Shown here: positions 60,190-62,874 of the stretch, piece by piece | How positions within the stretch are numbered: position 1 is the stretch's first letter | Layout: each line of letters starts with the position of its first letter | Assembly (NCBI RefSeq): GCF_013177735.1 | Contig: NZ_WOEZ01000002.1 | Span: 1-62,874 of the forward strand | Source of the DNA: Paraburkholderia elongata | Lineage (GTDB): Bacteria > Pseudomonadota > Gammaproteobacteria > Burkholderiales > Burkholderiaceae | Reading direction: 5' to 3' | DNA length: 62,874 nucleotides | Notes under the pieces: generated by a model | Seen by the model: only the letters and a program-made list of their open reading frames with translations | Database searches by the model: none | What the model was told of the DNA's origin: nothing | Position numbers and translations under genes: made by a program

Positions 60190-60387
60190 CTATTCCACAT
60201 AGGTCAGCTCATCGGCTAGCTGATTGATTAGTATCGAAAGATACTTAGCATCATTGATTGCATGTGCTTGTGCGACGGTTGCATCCGCCGAACTCCCCAT
60301 CAGACGAATCGATCCGCTGTGCACCGCCGCTTGTATCAATTCCGCTGCGATCCTTGCTGCGTCTCCGCGATTGAACAAATTTGCCAT
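60190..60387 (-). CDS. Small hypothetical protein
   Basis: A 65-residue helical protein, start at 60387 with GGAGG upstream. It reads NLFNRGDAARIAAELIQAAVHSGSI and AHAINDAKYLSILINQLADEL. I do not recognise the family. It lies divergently from a phage-like fragment. Confidence 0.6.
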   Translation of the reverse strand: MANLFNRGDAARIAAELIQAAVHSGSIRLMGSSADATVAQAHAINDAKYLSILINQLADELTYVE

Positions 60388-60456
60388 TCGCCGCCTCCAT
60401 TTGGCTGACTACGGAATCGTCATGGTAGCAAAGCGGACAAACGAGGAGAGTGAGAC

Positions 60457-60684
60457 ATGATCACGATCTCGGTAAAGACGAACGTCGACCAGTTCGAGCG
60501 CAGTCTCAACGCGTTTGTCCGCGATCAAGTGCCATTCGCTACTGCGCAGGCAATCAATCCGCTTGGGCAGTACATGCAGCAGGCCGCAGTTGAGAGCATG
60601 TGGACCACGTTCCGCAATCCTTCGCCATCCACATTGCGATCAGTGTGCATGCTGGCGGCGGTTCCTCGATCAATGCGGCGATGA
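60457..60684 (+). pseudogene. Phage tail-protein fragment
   Basis: The first 45 residues (ISVKTNVDQFERSLNAFVRDQVPFATAQAINPLG) resemble the N-terminus of small prophage tail/minor-capsid proteins. After about residue 55 the sequence becomes non-protein-like and stops. A start preceded by GAGGAGAG (60441-60448) suggests a once-intact gene. It is taken as a decayed prophage trace. Confidence 0.45.
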
Positions 60685-60769
60685 CCGAGCACCGCATCAA
60701 GGCGGTGGGAACCGTCACCGGTGCGAACTACGGCCGGCTGCTCGGAGAGTTCGCCGCAACAGCGGGATC

Positions 60770-61030
60770 TCATTCCGGCTTATCGAAGACGCCAGCTTCG
60801 AGATCCTGTCTGAAATGCTGCACCCAACCGGTTTCGAAGCCTATGGGGTATTCCCTCGCAATTTGTGTTGATAGTCTGGTTACGGTGACATATCCCTGCA
60901 GGCCGACGTTCTCGTCGCCCTTGGGGTCAGTCGTATCCGTTTCCAGCAGTTCGAATTCACCTTCTGCCAGTCCCTTGCGCTGCAAGGTCGCCAGGAAAGC
61001 CTGACGTTCATCCGCTTCGATCAGTCGCAT
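60770..61030 (-). CDS. Small hypothetical protein
   Basis: An 86-residue protein, start at 61030 with GGAGGGCGGA upstream. Its sequence LIEADERQAFLATLQRKGLAEGEFELLETDTTDPKGDE is like short orphan proteins often found in Burkholderia and Paraburkholderia; I cannot name a function. A Gly-Leu-Gln-Gly/Val-Thr-Val strand region follows. Confidence 0.65.
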   Translation of the reverse strand: MRLIEADERQAFLATLQRKGLAEGEFELLETDTTDPKGDENVGLQGYVTVTRLSTQIAREYPIGFETGWVQHFRQDLEAGVFDKPE

Positions 61031-61635
61031 CTTCCGCCCTCCCGTCTGTCCGACAGCGATATTCGTGGTCCCCTTCACGACGTTGTCATAACCCCAGAAA
61101 ACGCCAGAACGTTACGTACTGCCCGAGTGCATCATAGCTGCGGCTGAGGTTGTGAAAGTCGAATGCCATTCGTTCATCTGGGGCCGATCCGGTCGCAGTC
61201 GGGAATCACCAGCGTACAGCTTTTGTACACGCGCCCGATGGAAAACTGTCCGGACAGTTTTGTCATAGTTCCTGCCATCCTTCATGACCCGCCGCAATTT
61301 GCATCGGTGCGCGCATCGCCATGAGCGGTCGGAACCGCCTGCAGGTGCCGCAAAAAGACGCAAAGCCACGCTCGAGGTATGTCCCTTCTGCGTAAGGCCC
61401 CTGCGCTGAACCATGTCATCGCGTGACGTTGTCCCGCCCGTGGATTGTTTGCACAGTGCCGCTATCAGCAGCAATTGCGCAAGGCGCCCGGGCTCGTATC
61501 TGTGCCAATAGCAACGTTCGCTCGCTGGACGAGCCGATGCGAATGGACGGATCAGTCCATGTGCAGACCGATAGTTGAGGCTCGTTGGCCACAACAGGGC
61601 TACACTCAAAATGGGATAAATTCCGGAGCAATACC
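61031..61635. other. 600-bp gene-poor region with a perfect 20-bp palindrome
   Basis: No convincing gene. The notable element is AAAACTGTCCGGACAGTTTT at 61242-61261, a perfect palindrome and a likely site for a dimeric regulator. Minus-strand frames across 61112-61661 lack ribosome-binding sites and look like shadows. Confidence 0.6.
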
Positions 61636-61953
61636 ATGACCGACACTACCCCCCAAAGCACATTTCGCGGTCTTCCCCTGACGCCGGAGCAGGACGCAGA
61701 AGTCAGGCACTACATAAAGAAGAAAGAGCAGCACGGCGCGCCGTGGGACACGCCGGAGTTGGAGGCCATGCTTCGAGACATGCTGGAGCCCCCGGGCGAC
61801 GACGACGGAGGACTCGGTTCCACCGTCGACGAAACGAAGGCGGCCACAGAACGCGCGACAGCTTCCGTCGACGAAACCATGGAACCCATTGAAGCCTGCG
61901 AAGAGCGGAATGCTGCGATGGAAACCGAGGGTATGAGGGGACCGAAGCGTTGA
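61636..61953 (+). CDS. Hypothetical protein
   Basis: A 105-residue hydrophilic protein, start at 61636 with GGAG upstream. The N-terminus is a helical, charged stretch (LTPEQDAEVRHYIKKKEQHGAPWDTPELEAMLRDML); the C-terminus is Glu/Thr-rich and probably disordered. It resembles short Burkholderia orphan proteins without known function. Confidence 0.7.
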   Translation: MTDTTPQSTFRGLPLTPEQDAEVRHYIKKKEQHGAPWDTPELEAMLRDMLEPPGDDDGGLGSTVDETKAATERATASVDETMEPIEACEERNAAMETEGMRGPKR

Positions 61954-62050
61954 ATCCCAGGCAGCGCTCGCGACTGGTGTTGAAATTCACCCTACGCGTT
62001 CGGACCGTGGCGGGAGCCGATGTATGTCCTATCTGCGACAGGAGGAGATC

Positions 62051-62305
62051 GTGAAACGCGATATGAATCTGGCACTCGCAATATTGAAGACTCTCGAGGA
62101 AAACAAATCCCCGCACCTCAGCGAATTTGACATTGAAAGCGCGCTCAAGGATGCATTCGATGTTTCGAACCGGGGTGTGTGGTATCAGTTGAACCTGCTG
62201 GCCGACGCAAATCTCGTCCGCTCGATGGGTAGCGACTGGCGGCTAACCTGGGATGGCCACGAGTTTTTGAAGTCGGCGGTCCCGAATACCTTCGAAGACA
62301 CCTGA
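62051..62305 (+). CDS. DUF2513-like winged-helix protein
   Basis: An 84-residue protein from GTG at 62051, which has AGGAGG upstream; the ATG at 62024 would put the ribosome-binding site inside the gene. VKRDMNLALAILKTLEE at the start and YQLNLLADANLVRSMGSDWRLTWDGHEFL at the end match the small winged-helix DUF2513 family. It may bind DNA; target unknown. Confidence 0.7.
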   Translation: MKRDMNLALAILKTLEENKSPHLSEFDIESALKDAFDVSNRGVWYQLNLLADANLVRSMGSDWRLTWDGHEFLKSAVPNTFEDT

Positions 62306-62505
62306 AGGGTGACCTAAGCGCTGGAAACATCCCCCGGCTTTCGTGAAGACAACGCGATTGCCGCGCATCGCACAGGAGGCGCCGAACGCAATAGCAGTTT
62401 GCCGAAGCGCGTTCGGTTCCACGACTTGATGACGACCGCGCCCCAACGTCCAGCCAACCGGTTTTGTACAGCCACATGTGCGGATATCCCGGGTCTGAGG
62501 GGAAC

Positions 62506-62874
62506 ATGGACCGGTTAAAGCATGCGCTGCTTGAATATCACGAGCGCAGCAAGCATCGCGTCAGCGGCTACGCTCCTGGCCCCGGGGAACTCGACTGGGC
62601 AACCCAACCGGATCCGTTCCGGGTGTTTCACGGCGCACCGCGCATTGGTCTGCCGTTAGCCGCGGATAGCCTGACTACACCCTACAACCAACTGCGCTGC
62701 GGCGCTTTACCGCCCGCGCGCAGATTCGATCTTTCCAGTCTGGCAACCCTGTTCGAACTTTCGCTCGGCCTGTCGGCGTGGAAATCCTACGGCACCCAGC
62801 GGTGGGCACTGCGCTGCAACCCTTCGAGCGGAAATCTGCATCCGACCGAGGGCTATCTTCTGTGTCCGACTCTG
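62506..62874 (+). CDS. SagB-type nitroreductase/dehydrogenase, N-terminal part
   Basis: An open frame of 123 codons runs off the window end. ATG at 62506 follows GAGGGGA. It reads LLEYHERSKHRVSGYAPGPGELDWATQPDPF, then LSLGLSAWKSYGTQRWALR and NPSSGNLHPTEGYLL. The last segment is the FMN-contacting signature of SagB/ThcOx nitroreductases, which oxidise azolines to azoles in peptide maturation or act as stand-alone flavoenzymes. Only the first part is visible, so the assignment is to the superfamily. Confidence 0.75.
   Translation, partial: MDRLKHALLEYHERSKHRVSGYAPGPGELDWATQPDPFRVFHGAPRIGLPLAADSLTTPYNQLRCGALPPARRFDLSSLATLFELSLGLSAWKSYGTQRWALRCNPSSGNLHPTEGYLLCPTL

Noticed and set aside
61112..61661. 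Minus-strand frames of up to 165 codons around the 20-bp palindrome
   Set aside because: Compositionally unlike neighbouring proteins, mutually overlapping, without ribosome-binding sites.

Overview
The window looks like a piece of a Paraburkholderia/Burkholderia-type betaproteobacterial replicon. The bases at the left edge are the reverse complement of a Burkholderiaceae-like 16S rRNA 5' end. The DNA is GC-rich, and the gene families (DUF4148, CbtAB, two-subunit IorAB-like oxidoreductase, several FUSC exporters, a vgrG island) are typical of that group. The genus is inferred from recognised families; no search was run.

Layout. 1-906: 16S 5' end and rrn leader, divergent from a sigma-70 gene (rpoD, 907-2904). 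3075-15523: a minus-strand block holding an internally deleted M48 peptidase, a DUF898 membrane protein and a complete yfaA-yfaT-yfaS-yfaQ-yfaP operon (bacterial alpha-2-macroglobulin system) with a second tandem yfaP. 16014-21382: an aminotransferase, a FAD amine oxidase and an ALDH7-type dehydrogenase that together fit pipecolate/lysine degradation, then a MaoC-like hydratase. 21635-24782: a 2OG-Fe(II) oxygenase with a hexanucleotide repeat, and a FUSC transporter. 24959-30824: an orphan type VI secretion island (vgrG with a C-terminal metallopeptidase, PAAR, a broken membrane gene).

31411-36266: VOC protein, a doubly broken ABC binding-protein gene, cbtB-cbtA under a cobalamin riboswitch, a histidine phosphatase and an alpha/beta hydrolase. 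36497-41867: MarR-FUSC-DUF1656-HlyD-OMF efflux operon. 42168-44926: IorAB-like molybdenum oxidoreductase. 45265-47676: LysR regulator divergent from an aldehyde dehydrogenase. 47761-55863: xylose locus (xylA, xylF, xylG and frameshifted xylH on the minus strand; xylR and galM on the plus strand). 56038-58731: DUF4148 protein, a polyamine-binding protein and a cupin. 58740-62500: a degraded accessory stretch of small orphan genes and gene fragments. 62506-end: start of a SagB/nitroreductase-like gene.

The most striking observation is in the T6SS island. The 1682-codon vgrG frame contains VgrG, a zinc-peptidase domain (HETGH) and then an internal signal peptide followed by an immunity-like protein. 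A perfect 14-bp tandem duplication lies exactly at the junction. Removing one copy in silico restores a stop codon seven codons later, four bases ahead of a GTG that would start the exported protein. The duplication therefore appears to have fused an effector to its immunity protein. A second unexplained signal is a roughly 64-bp intergenic repeat, present four times, built around an inverted pair of DnaA-box-like sequences.
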